DNA from: Spirochaetaceae bacterium
GTDB lineage: Bacteria > Spirochaetota > Spirochaetia > DSM-27196 > PWMO01
Assembly: GCA_007693485.1 (NCBI GenBank)
Contig: REDM01000154.1
Location: 1-51,946 of the forward strand
DNA length: 51,946 nt
Direction of reading: 5' to 3'
A model generated the notes under the pieces. That model searched no databases and was not told the origin of the DNA. It saw only the letters and a program-made list of their open reading frames with translations. Shown in pieces: positions 8,018 through 16,281 of the stretch. How positions within the stretch are numbered: position 1 is the first letter of the stretch; each line of letters opens with the position of its first letter. The translations under genes were made by a program, and so were the position numbers.

Positions 8018-9695
8018 ACCGTTCCTGCAGACCTCCCCCGGCCTGAATGCTGAGCTCGTCGATTACCGTTTCCAGGGCGAGCCGACACTCGCGCAGCGTC
8101 TTGACGTCGTCTCGAGAAAGCGCTCGTCGCGCATGGGCGACCAGATCCTCGATTTCCTTCGCAAAGGCCGCATCCACCGTTGATGCGGCAGACCGCCGCT
8201 GGTTGATCGTCCGGTCTATGAGCGACTCAACGCTGCGCTGGATCTGCCTTGAAGTATCCCCATCGTCATCCGGTACCGGATGTACAGTGATGGTCTGTCG
8301 CGCACCGGTGTCGACGTCGTGCGCACCGACGTGCGCAATGCCATCTGCGTCCACGGAAAATATCACTTCGATCCGCGGCTCTCCCCGTACTCCTTCTCGA
8401 ATACCGGTGAGCAGAAAACGTCCGAGAGACTCGTTGCGCGCCGCTTCCGGGTGTTCTCCCTGCAGGACGTGAATCTCCACGGCGTCCTGGTTATCCGAGA
8501 CGGTCGTGAATACGCGAGTAGTCTCGACGGGAATCTGGGTGTTCTTCGGAAGCAGGCTCACGAATCGACCGTTGTCGATTTCCACACCAAGCGAATACGA
8601 TACAACATCACGAAGGTGGATGAGCTGCTCGGATTGGGCCAGCGCATGGGCCTGAACCGCGGCACCAAGGGCTACGATTTCGTCCGGATTGACAAGCGCG
8701 ACTTCGTTCACGCCGAGCGCTTCGCGCAGCATCGTATGGACGAGCGGGATGCGGCTGGAGCCTCCGGAGAGCACCAGAGCGTCGATACCGGCCGCGTCAA
8801 AGCCCGCATCTGCAACCGCACTTTGGGTGAGAGCAACCGACTCCTGCACACGATCCTCAATGAGGTGATCGAACTCCTCACGGGTAACCTGAAACTGAAG
8901 ATGAACCGATTGAGCACCGGCTGCGATAAACGGCAACGCACACGATGCGTCGTTTCGGGTGGAGAGCTCTATTTTGGTACGTTCTACCAGCTCGTACACC
9001 TGCTGAAGGAGAACCGGATCACCAGAACAGTCGAAACCCGACTGATCGCGAAACTCGGCAAGAACCCGATCCGCAAGCACCCGGTCGAAGTCAATACCGC
9101 CGAGATGACTGTGGCCGCGGCTCGCCTTCACCGTGAAGTTTGCGCCGTGCGCCTCCAGACAGGTCGCGTCGAAGGTCCCGCCACCGAGATCGTACACCAC
9201 AATGCGCTGCACGTCCTCGCCGCGAACCCCGTACGCCAGGGCGGCCGCGGTTGGTTCATTCATGATGCGCAGAACGGTCAGTCCCGCCAGACGCCCGGCC
9301 TCCACAGTAGCCTTTCGCTGCTTGTCGGAGAAGTTGGCCGGCACCGCGATCACTGCCTCGCGCACCTCCTCGCCGAGGTACTGCTCCGCATCGCGCTTTA
9401 CCTTGGCAAGAATGAACGCGCTGATCGCCTCGGGGGAATACCGTGTCCCGTCAATCTCGGTTGCGACCGGTTGACCCATTTTTCGTTTCACGTGTGCAAC
9501 GGTACGAGCCGCGTTGACCACCGCCTGGTTCCTCGCCGACTCACCCACCAGCACGTCACCGCCCGGCGCAAATGCGACAACCGAAGGCGTCAACCGACTT
9601 CCCCGGTCGTTGGGGATGACGCGAGCTTCTCCGCCTTCCATCACCGCCACAACGGTGTTCGTAGTGCCAAGGTCAATGCCGATGATGCGCGCCAT
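8004..9695 (-). CDS. Hsp70/DnaK-like chaperone, short form
   Basis: 563 residues against about 610-640 for housekeeping DnaK. The nucleotide-binding domain is intact: phosphate-1 GIDLGTTNT (6-14), NEPTAAALAYG (146-156), phosphate-2 DLGGGTFD (169-176), adenosine LVLSGGSSRIP (307-317). The substrate-binding beta domain spans about 365-475; the helical lid is shortened and lacks an EEVD-like tail. The interdomain linker reads QLIHLRDVVSYSLG instead of the usual VLLLDVTPLSLG pattern. The ATG follows GGAAG and lies 4 bases after the upstream gene. It probably works with the overlapping J-HEAT protein. It is more likely a specialised paralogue than the main DnaK, since grpE and canonical dnaJ are absent here. 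Confidence 0.88.
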   Translation of the reverse strand: MARIIGIDLGTTNTVVAVMEGGEARVIPNDRGSRLTPSVVAFAPGGDVLVGESARNQAVVNAARTVAHVKRKMGQPVATEIDGTRYSPEAISAFILAKVKRDAEQYLGEEVREAVIAVPANFSDKQRKATVEAGRLAGLTVLRIMNEPTAAALAYGVRGEDVQRIVVYDLGGGTFDATCLEAHGANFTVKASRGHSHLGGIDFDRVLADRVLAEFRDQSGFDCSGDPVLLQQVYELVERTKIELSTRNDASCALPFIAAGAQSVHLQFQVTREEFDHLIEDRVQESVALTQSAVADAGFDAAGIDALVLSGGSSRIPLVHTMLREALGVNEVALVNPDEIVALGAAVQAHALAQSEQLIHLRDVVSYSLGVEIDNGRFVSLLPKNTQIPVETTRVFTTVSDNQDAVEIHVLQGEHPEAARNESLGRFLLTGIREGVRGEPRIEVIFSVDADGIAHVGAHDVDTGARQTITVHPVPDDDGDTSRQIQRSVESLIDRTINQRRSAASTVDAAFAKEIEDLVAHARRALSRDDVKTLRECRLALETVIDELSIQAGGGLQERYEGA

Positions 9696-9699
9696 TTTC

Positions 9700-10305
9700 T
9701 TACCGCTTCCTCTGTGTTAACGACACAATGAGCTCAACCTCACCAACGGTCGTGCCCACCCGTGCTGCAATGATGTTGGACGCGATGCCCTTTTCGTACA
9801 GATCGAGAATCTGCGCTCGCTTGTCACCCGCCGCACCGCCGGGCCCCGGGGCAGTGCCTTTCGAGGCAGCGCCTCCCGCGGGAGCGGCCGAGGCGGCGCC
9901 TGAGGCAGCAGCCGGCGCGACATTGGTGGGGGCCGCGGATGCGATCTCTGATTCCGGGGTGCGCCGGGTCGGGGTATCCCCCCCGCCGCTCATCTGCGAA
10001 CTCGGCGCCTTGGGTCTCCCGTACGCACGCACGGGTCCCTGGTGCACGTCGATGTCCCGGCGCAGGACGGACGCCCGACGGTCCGCCTCTTCCAACAGCT
10101 TACTCAGCCGGAGAATGCGCTCCTCGATCAACACCACGTTTCGCTCGGTGGTCTGATTGAACTCCACCATGAGCTCGTCAATCTCCGCGCGGATCTGCTC
10201 CAGAATCGCCGTGGGCTGAATCCGCCGTTCGATTCGACGCACCAAAAAAAGGACGGCAATGAGCACAACTACGCTGTTTGTCACAAACAGCAGAAACCAA
10301 GACAT
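9700..10305 (-). CDS. Membrane-anchored coiled-coil protein with C-terminal HTH-like tail (DUF6115-like)
   Basis: 201 residues from ATG 10305, which has AGAGG at ideal spacing; an in-frame GTG two codons earlier is less likely. One N-terminal membrane helix (FLLFVTNSVVVLIAVLFLV) is followed by a coiled coil (about 28-80), a long Ala/Pro/Gly-rich linker, and a compact C-terminal helical segment (DLYEKGIASNIIAARVGTTV) that resembles the helix-turn-helix-like tail of small flagellar-operon proteins. Such proteins sit beside fliA/fapA in other flagellated bacteria but have no firm function. It lies 8 bases after orf 10314-10634 and 4 bases before the Hsp70 gene. The family assignment is tentative. 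Confidence 0.6.
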   Translation of the reverse strand: MSWFLLFVTNSVVVLIAVLFLVRRIERRIQPTAILEQIRAEIDELMVEFNQTTERNVVLIEERILRLSKLLEEADRRASVLRRDIDVHQGPVRAYGRPKAPSSQMSGGGDTPTRRTPESEIASAAPTNVAPAAASGAASAAPAGGAASKGTAPGPGGAAGDKRAQILDLYEKGIASNIIAARVGTTVGEVELIVSLTQRKR

Positions 10306-10313
10306 GCCCACCT

Positions 10314-10634
10314 CTACCTTGTAATGTCGATATTGCGTCCGAGATCGGGATCACGGAGAACTTCGGGTTGGGCCTCTTCGCTGGAATCGCGCGGTGCCTG
10401 ATCGGACGAGCGTTTATTGCTGTTGTCCGATCCGTCCTCATGCAGCTGCTCGGGACCGTCTTCCACATCGTGGGACTCATCGACAACGCTTTTCTTGAGC
10501 TCGCTCTGCCGCGCGATTTCGGAACCGACGACACTCTGGCCCTGTTGCAGCGCGTTGCGTTCCGCCGACTGCTCATGACCAATCTGGTTGAGGCGGAGAA
10601 AGAGGGTCTGCATATCGATCGGTTGTATCGACAT
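10314..10634 (-). CDS. Small hydrophilic protein of the fliA-fapA operon
   Basis: 106 residues, no membrane segment. The N-terminal 45 residues are amphipathic helix (QPIDMQTLFLRLNQIG, then a Gln-rich stretch), the middle is highly acidic and Ser-rich, and the end is EVLRDPDLGRNIDITR. Its ATG overlaps the fapA stop by one base (TGATG). I recognise the N-terminal pattern as one that recurs downstream of DUF342 genes in spirochaetes, but know no function. It could be a small structural or chaperone-type flagellar protein. Coding status is supported by the tight spacing on both sides. Confidence 0.6.
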   Translation of the reverse strand: MSIQPIDMQTLFLRLNQIGHEQSAERNALQQGQSVVGSEIARQSELKKSVVDESHDVEDGPEQLHEDGSDNSNKRSSDQAPRDSSEEAQPEVLRDPDLGRNIDITR

Positions 10635-12577
10635 CAGCTTCTCCTCGTGACCTCCACATCGGTTTCGGTTTCCACGTACTTGGTCACACGGACGGTGTTC
10701 GCCTCACTGATGAAGGTCACCGCCTTAAACTCGTTGCGCACTTCGAGCGCGGCATCCTTAATGTGTATCTTTACGCCGGGGAACACCGTACCGGATGCAC
10801 TGATCCGCCCGTGGGTCTTGAGTTGACTCAGGTACTCCTGAATCTCCTGCATTTCCGAGTCAATCTTCTTGATCTCTCTGAGAATCTCCTGCTTGTGCTT
10901 CTGCTCCGCAATCAGATGTTCGAGTTTTTCCTTGGTGAGATTGCCCTTGTTTCGCTTGAGGTTCTCAAGCGTGCCGAGGTTGCGGTCGATCTCTTCCTGC
11001 GACTTCAGAAGCTCTTCCTTCCGAACGGAAAGATCGTCGAATCGCTTTTTCCGCTCTGGATCGTATCCAACTTCAAGAATGGTCTCGACCCCTGCGGTCG
11101 AGCCGAGCGCCTTCGCATCGATCTCTTCGCTCGCCCGAATGTGACCACCAACAATGCTGGCGCGCTTTCCGCGGCACACAACCTTCTTATTGGCATCGAC
11201 CTCGGAGTTCATGATACCGTCGCTTACCGCGACCACGCCTCCGGCCTGGACAGACGCATTCTCGATGAAGCGCGACCAGAGGTTCTTCCCGCATCGCACC
11301 GTTCCGCTGTTCTTGCCTGCAATACCCTGATGCACGATGATGTCACCTTCAGCGTCAAGCGCACTCTTCCCCACGTTGCCCATGATCTCGATATTCCCAG
11401 CGGCTTTGACGCTGAATCCGTCGTCAACGTTCCCTTTGACCAGAACCGTTCCCAGGAAGAGCACGTTTCCGGTTTTCAGGTTGACGTTTCCGTTGATCAC
11501 GTATACCGGCTCAACGTTGATCTTGCCTGCGAGCAGAGTGACCTGCCCGTTGATCTCAGCGTAAGCGGCAGACCCGTCGTCGGAGAGGCGGACATTCTTC
11601 CCAATCTGAATGGTCGTCTGACCACCGTCTCTCGCGGGCAATAGTTTTCCAGTGACCGTGCGCCCCGGCTTCCCCCGTTCCGGCGGTGACTTCTTCGCGA
11701 GCACCTGTCCCTCGACAACGTTCTGCACGAGGTTGAGCTCCTTGAAGTCGACCTTCCCATCGGTCTCCTTCAGGTGCACCGTACTGGAGTCGGTCTCAAA
11801 ATTGTAAACCACCCGCGCGTCGCGACCGTTCTCGGGCTTCTCACCCTCTGCCACCAGCACCGGTTCCTTGTACATTGGCTCGTCGACAAACTGGGCCAGA
11901 AGATCCTCGTTCAGCCCGGAAACCACACCGTTTGATTCCAGAAAGGTCACCAGCGTGTCACGATCGGGGTCTGAACCACCCTTGCCCGGCGGAAGGGCAG
12001 TGAGCCACGCCTTCATTTCGGCATCGGTGATTTCCACGGAAAGAACCGCGTCATACGCAGGGTTGTAGTCATACCGGCCCACCCGAACGTACTCTCCGTC
12101 CGCGTGCTTGACGACCTTGGCCACCATCGAGGTATCAACGGTGGTGTCGGTTCGCGCAACAATGCGCTCAATTGCCATACGTTCGGTGGCGCGAACACCG
12201 CCGCGGTCCGGCGCGGTGACCTTGAGCATGACACCATCGGGAGTCAGCCGCACGAAGACGCGCCCATCTCGCACCGTTTCAGGTTCCAGCGAGTCAAAAC
12301 CAAAGTCAGAGTCGAAGCTTGAGTCGTCCCCGGTCTCGGCCCCCTGGCCCATGGGATAGGCCATGACGAGAAACGGCTTACGGGTCTTTCCCAGAACGTT
12401 CTTTGCGCCCTTCTCGAGTACTTCGTATTCGATTTTTTTTATGGGGAGTGAAAGCTCGATCGACGCCTCACGCAGTGCGTCCTGAAGCGTGTCACCGGAA
12501 ACATGGACAAACCGGCGGGTTTTATCTTCGTCCAGCCGCTGTCGCATGTAGCTCCGCAACTGGGACATCTTGACCAT
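10634..12577 (-). CDS. fapA: FapA / DUF342 flagellar assembly protein
   Basis: 647 residues. The N-terminal part (about 1-75) resembles a Jag-N-like domain (LREASIELSLPIKKIEYEVL). The centre, about 210-490, is the DUF342 core: a series of short beta turns such as GNVNLKTGNVLFLGTV and GNIEIMGNVGKSALDAEG, typical of a right-handed beta-helix or polymer-forming fold. Residues about 495-585 form a charged coiled coil, followed by another short beta segment. FapA was linked to flagellar assembly and pole placement in Vibrio; its exact action is unsettled. The gene starts one base after the fliA stop. A homologue in the fliA operon is normal for spirochaetes. Confidence 0.82.
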   Translation of the reverse strand: MVKMSQLRSYMRQRLDEDKTRRFVHVSGDTLQDALREASIELSLPIKKIEYEVLEKGAKNVLGKTRKPFLVMAYPMGQGAETGDDSSFDSDFGFDSLEPETVRDGRVFVRLTPDGVMLKVTAPDRGGVRATERMAIERIVARTDTTVDTSMVAKVVKHADGEYVRVGRYDYNPAYDAVLSVEITDAEMKAWLTALPPGKGGSDPDRDTLVTFLESNGVVSGLNEDLLAQFVDEPMYKEPVLVAEGEKPENGRDARVVYNFETDSSTVHLKETDGKVDFKELNLVQNVVEGQVLAKKSPPERGKPGRTVTGKLLPARDGGQTTIQIGKNVRLSDDGSAAYAEINGQVTLLAGKINVEPVYVINGNVNLKTGNVLFLGTVLVKGNVDDGFSVKAAGNIEIMGNVGKSALDAEGDIIVHQGIAGKNSGTVRCGKNLWSRFIENASVQAGGVVAVSDGIMNSEVDANKKVVCRGKRASIVGGHIRASEEIDAKALGSTAGVETILEVGYDPERKKRFDDLSVRKEELLKSQEEIDRNLGTLENLKRNKGNLTKEKLEHLIAEQKHKQEILREIKKIDSEMQEIQEYLSQLKTHGRISASGTVFPGVKIHIKDAALEVRNEFKAVTFISEANTVRVTKYVETETDVEVTRRS

Positions 12578-12578
12578 G

Positions 12579-13373
12579 TTACATAATCCCCTTCTTGATA
12601 TTGGTCAGCTTGGCCCGAAGCCGCAAAATGGCTTTGGTATGCAGCTGCGAGATCCGCGACTCGGTCACCTCAAGCACCTGGCCAATCTCTTTGAGCGTCA
12701 GGTCCTCGTAGTAGTACAGCACGAGCACCGTCTTTTCCTTCTCAGGGAGTTCCTGAATCGACTGGACGATGACCCGCTTGATTTCTTCTTTTTCAACGAT
12801 CACATCGGGATTCAGGCTGTGGGGCGACTCGATACTGTCCGCGATCGAAACCTTGTCGTTATCGTCGCCGGTATACCAGACGTCGTTGAGGGAAAGGATG
12901 GAAGTACCGCTGATCTTCATCATCAGCTTTTCCAGTTCCCGCACGGTGATTCCCAGATCACGGGCGATCTCTTCGTCCGTTGCCGGTCGGCCCAGTGACG
13001 CTTCGAGACGGCGCACCGTTTCTTCGATTTCGCGGGTTTTCTGTCGCACCGAACGTGGGACCCAGTCGATCGACCGCAGCTCATCGAAAATCGCTCCACG
13101 TATACGGGTGACCGCGTAGGTTTTGAACTTGACGTGCTTGTCGGGATCAAACTTTTCGATGGCGTCAAACAGTCCGAACACGCCGTAGCCCACCAGGTCG
13201 TCAAACTCAACGTTGTGCGGCATTCCAACCGCCACTTTGCCGGCCACGTACTTCACGAGCGGAGCGTACTGCTTGACCAGCATTTCCCGGATATCGGGAT
13301 TCTTGCTGTCTCGGTACAGCCGCCAGAGCTCATCCTCGGTTTTGTTCGCCAGCACCTGTTCGGCCATGCTCAT
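12579..13373 (-). CDS. fliA: Flagellar sigma factor FliA (sigma28, WhiG/FliA family)
   Basis: 264 residues, normal length. Region 2 is clear ([20 protein letters not shown], then [20 protein letters not shown]), with the FliA-type DWVPRSVR motif at the 2/3 boundary. Region 4 contains [20 protein letters not shown], the -35 recognition helix-turn-helix. It should direct RNA polymerase to late flagellar promoters (flagellin, stator and chemotaxis genes). Its start overlaps the end of the acidic membrane-protein gene by ATGA, so the two are coupled. No flgM anti-sigma gene is in the window. Confidence 0.95.
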   Translation of the reverse strand: MSMAEQVLANKTEDELWRLYRDSKNPDIREMLVKQYAPLVKYVAGKVAVGMPHNVEFDDLVGYGVFGLFDAIEKFDPDKHVKFKTYAVTRIRGAIFDELRSIDWVPRSVRQKTREIEETVRRLEASLGRPATDEEIARDLGITVRELEKLMMKISGTSILSLNDVWYTGDDNDKVSIADSIESPHSLNPDVIVEKEEIKRVIVQSIQELPEKEKTVLVLYYYEDLTLKEIGQVLEVTESRISQLHTKAILRLRAKLTNIKKGIM

Positions 13374-14059
13374 GCGTCCCTTTTCAACATAGTCTGCAGT
13401 GCCCGCGCCATCATCGCCGGGTCCTGGTCACTGGAGCCCGATCGTTCGCGCTCACCTTCGCCCATTCCAATTGACTCGGGCGCTTCAAACGAATCGGAAA
13501 ACCCGCCGACGTCAGGAAGAGTGTCTACTCCCTTCGGATCCACCGCATCGGTCGGATCGGTCTGGATACTCGCGTTCTCATCGGAATCCCCGTCAACCGC
13601 AACCGCGTCGGCAACAAGATCGTCATCCTGATAACCGGGCTGATCGTCACCAGAGTCAAAGGAGGGCACGTAGTCGCCGTCCTGATCGTCCTGACCGCCA
13701 TCCTCACGTTCGACGGCGTCATCAACGTCGGCCACGGGATCTTCCGTCGAGCCGGCAAACGCGTCACCCTCCGTCAGATCGTCGTCTTCGACCACGATAT
13801 CAACGGTACCTCCCGGTACCCCGTCGACGTCGTCCCCCGCTGGGGCATCAGCGGATGCAAACACCTGCTCAAGTTCGGGCAGAAAGGTTGCAATCGCCAT
13901 TCGCACCGCTGTGCCGCCGGCTCCAAACAGAACCGCCGCGACAATGGCACGAAACAGCGTCGTTCCCACCGGGTTTCCGCCGAGCGCCGAACTCAGGCCT
14001 GCCACCACGAGGGCAAACAGCGCGCATCCTGCGGTAAATCTCCATCGTTTCGCGGTCAC
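13370..14059 (-). CDS. Acidic membrane protein encoded directly before fliA
   Basis: 229 residues from a GTG at 14059 with GGAAGAGGG upstream. Two membrane helices lie at about 9-27 and 34-58. The rest, about 75-205, is extremely rich in Asp and Glu with little order expected. The last 17 residues ([17 protein letters not shown]) form a short basic amphipathic helix. I do not recognise a functional family. It is the first gene after the promoter at 14111-14139 and its stop overlaps the fliA start by four bases, so a role in controlling FliA or in the flagellar basal region is possible but unproven. The acid-rich part is poorly suited to a stable fold. Confidence 0.65.
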   Translation of the reverse strand: MTAKRWRFTAGCALFALVVAGLSSALGGNPVGTTLFRAIVAAVLFGAGGTAVRMAIATFLPELEQVFASADAPAGDDVDGVPGGTVDIVVEDDDLTEGDAFAGSTEDPVADVDDAVEREDGGQDDQDGDYVPSFDSGDDQPGYQDDDLVADAVAVDGDSDENASIQTDPTDAVDPKGVDTLPDVGGFSDSFEAPESIGMGEGERERSGSSDQDPAMMARALQTMLKRDA

Positions 14060-14110
14060 GTCGGCCCTCTTCCCGTTTGCCCGATCGCGTTACGGCACGT
14101 CGCGATCTCC

Positions 14111-14139
14111 AGAGTAGGAAAAATCATACAACCCGTCAA
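14111..14139 (-). promoter_or_regulatory. Sigma70-type promoter for the orf229-fliA-fapA operon
   Basis: Read on the minus strand, TTGACG (14139-14134) is separated by exactly 17 bases from TACTCT (14116-14111). The -35 matches 5 of 6 consensus bases; the -10 is weaker but keeps the first, second and last positions. It lies in the longest gap of the minus-strand run (14060-14176), about 50 bases upstream of the GTG at 14059. A vegetative promoter here would let fliA be made before its own regulon. No sigma28 element is seen. Confidence 0.55.
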
Positions 14140-14176
14140 GGCGTGCCTCCCAAGGGTCACCATACACGCTACCCGG

Positions 14177-15046
14177 TCACTCAACCGATGTCCTGCTGAA
14201 CAACCGCTTGAGAAACCGACCGACGCCACCACCTTCGCGATACTCAACCTTCTCCAGACGACTGACGATGTGCTCTACGCACACCGAAGCCTTTCCCTTG
14301 GGATCAAGCACCAGGAACGGTCGCTGCTTGAGCACCGCCTCGTGCACGGCAGGGTCCTCATAGACGTACCCGAGGTAGTCAACCTTGACGTTGAGAAACT
14401 GGCCGGCGATGTTGATGACCCGTTCGGCCACCTTCTTCCCTTCCGTCACCGAGCGCACCCGGTTCACAATCAACTTCAGCCCAAGACCCAGGCTGTCGAT
14501 CTCGGTCGCGATAATCTTGATGATGCCATACGCGTCGGTAATGGCGGTGGGTTCCGGAGTCGTTACGATGATCGCTTCGTCGGCGGCAGCGACAAACGAG
14601 AGAACGTTGTTGGACACGCCGGCGCTGGTATCGATGATAATGATCTCCGCGTTCGACATCTCGGAGAGTTCCCCGACAAAGGCGCGCCGCTCGTCTTCCG
14701 AGAGGTTGGCAATTTTGGCAAAGCCCGACGCACCGGCCACGATCTGGATGCCGTATGCGGTATCCATGATGATCTCCTTCATGGACTTCTGCTTGCGGAT
14801 CAGATGGTAGAGGTTGTACTTGGGAATGATTCCCAGCACCACGTTCACGTTGGCGAGGCCAAGGTCGGCATCCATCAGGATGACCCGCTTCCCGAGCTTC
14901 GCGTATGCAATCGCGAGGTTGGTGGAGATATTGGTCTTGCCAACCCCACCCTTACCGCTCGCCACGGTAATGATGCGCGTCCGGGTCTCCCCGTTGTGAT
15001 TCTTGCTCTTCATGAGCTCGCGCAAAGTCTCTGCCTGATCAGCCAT
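14177..15046 (-). CDS. flhG: FlhG (YlxH/FleN) MinD-type ATPase
   Basis: 289 residues. The N-terminus ADQAETLRELM is the conserved DQA-LR motif with which FlhG activates FlhF GTPase. The deviant Walker A motif is GKGGVGKT (31-38), followed by switch regions including LMDADLGLANVN and IIDTSAGVSNNV. The C-terminal end (VGRFLKRLFS) is an amphipathic membrane-targeting helix as in MinD. FlhG sets the number and place of flagella at the poles; in spirochaetes this fixes how many periplasmic filaments arise at each end. It overlaps flhF by 8 bases. It was formerly often annotated as ParA/MinD. Confidence 0.93.
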   Translation of the reverse strand: MADQAETLRELMKSKNHNGETRTRIITVASGKGGVGKTNISTNLAIAYAKLGKRVILMDADLGLANVNVVLGIIPKYNLYHLIRKQKSMKEIIMDTAYGIQIVAGASGFAKIANLSEDERRAFVGELSEMSNAEIIIIDTSAGVSNNVLSFVAAADEAIIVTTPEPTAITDAYGIIKIIATEIDSLGLGLKLIVNRVRSVTEGKKVAERVINIAGQFLNVKVDYLGYVYEDPAVHEAVLKQRPFLVLDPKGKASVCVEHIVSRLEKVEYREGGGVGRFLKRLFSRTSVE

Positions 15047-16271
15047 TCACGTCTCCATGCTCGTGGATTGGGAATCGTTCGGACAATCGGCGGCGATTGA
15101 TGCGCAGACGTTCCAGCGTCAACAACAGCCGCTCAACCGAGCCCACCTCGAGGTTTTCGGGGACTCGCTGTCCATCGGTAAGATACGAGATCGGTTTCTG
15201 CTTCTCGTGCAGAACGCTGATAACATTGCCGATTCTCGTTGTCTCGTCGAGCTTTGTTACAATTATCGACCGATATCCAAAGGGCTCAAACTGTCGCAAC
15301 AGCTCATACAGATCGCTGGTCTTGGTTGTCGCGCTCACCGCGAGGTGCACCTGGGCATTGCTCCCGCACGCACGAACCACCTCGTTCATCTCACCGAGCT
15401 GGCTGAATTGTCGGGGACTCTTTCCAATGGTGTCAACAAAGATCACGTCCGCGTCCTGATAGAGCGCGATCTGCTTTTTCATATCCGCTGCAGAGTCTAC
15501 GCAGGAAACCGGAATTCCCATGATTGTCCCGTAGGTTTCGATCTGCTCTTTAGCGCCGATTCGGTAGTTGTCAATGGTAATGATGCGCACTTCGTTTCGT
15601 CGCGTCGATCCGTTGGTGGTGACACCGTAGTGTGCCGCCAGCTTTGCGATGGTGGTTGTTTTGCCAACACCAGTGGGGCCAACCAGCACAAAGACATCCG
15701 GACGCGGCTGCCGGATTGGCTCTGAGATCCGTATCGACTCGCCAATCCATTCCACCACCCGCTCTTCTACCGTCTCCACATCATCCAACGCATCGATCGA
15801 AAACTCACCGCGTATGCGTCGGACAATTTCGTCGATGTAGGTCGGGGTGAAGTCGTTGAACGCGAGCGCTTCTTCCACGTGAACGATGGTGGGGTGATCA
15901 GCGGGAACCGTCGCAACCGGCTGCTCCACGGATTCACGAAGCCGGCGCAATTCGTCGAGTACCATCTCCATGGTCTTGTCCGACTTCTCGGTCGGCTCAT
16001 TCTTCTCGGATTTGTCGGTCTTGACCGCGGTAAGCAGCCTGCGCTTCTCTTCCTCAAGGTCAGCAGCCTTGCGAACCGCTTCAGGACGCGGCTTGATTGG
16101 CTCGTGCGAAAAATAGCCGGTCACCTCGACCCCCTCGCGCTGGAAGAGTCCCAGGAAACCACCCATGCGGATGGTACGATGGTGCATGATTCGCGCCTTG
16201 TCACCGTATTTGGTGCGAATTTTGTGCTCGGCTTCGCGATGTGAGGTTGCCTGTTCTACAAAGTACTCCAT
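15039..16271 (-). CDS. flhF: FlhF signal-recognition-type GTPase
   Basis: 411 residues from the ATG at 16271, chosen because GAGAGGAAGA lies just upstream and the family N-terminus (MEYFVEQATS) begins there; an upstream start would overlap flhA. The N-terminal B region carries HRTIRMGGFLGLF. The NG domain follows: G1 GPTGVGKTT (198-206), IITIDNYRIGA, G3 VDTIGKSPRQ, G4 TKLDE. FlhF recruits FliF/early basal-body parts to the pole and is switched by FlhG. It starts 10 bases after flhA and overlaps flhG by 8. Confidence 0.93.
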   Translation of the reverse strand: MEYFVEQATSHREAEHKIRTKYGDKARIMHHRTIRMGGFLGLFQREGVEVTGYFSHEPIKPRPEAVRKAADLEEEKRRLLTAVKTDKSEKNEPTEKSDKTMEMVLDELRRLRESVEQPVATVPADHPTIVHVEEALAFNDFTPTYIDEIVRRIRGEFSIDALDDVETVEERVVEWIGESIRISEPIRQPRPDVFVLVGPTGVGKTTTIAKLAAHYGVTTNGSTRRNEVRIITIDNYRIGAKEQIETYGTIMGIPVSCVDSAADMKKQIALYQDADVIFVDTIGKSPRQFSQLGEMNEVVRACGSNAQVHLAVSATTKTSDLYELLRQFEPFGYRSIIVTKLDETTRIGNVISVLHEKQKPISYLTDGQRVPENLEVGSVERLLLTLERLRINRRRLSERFPIHEHGDVNG

Positions 16272-16281
16272 CTTCTTCCTC

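Noticed and set aside
8280-9731. Long open frame on the plus strand opposite the Hsp70 gene
   Set aside because: It is the mirror of a well-supported Hsp70 gene in GC-rich DNA; its product has no recognisable domain and many Arg/His runs.
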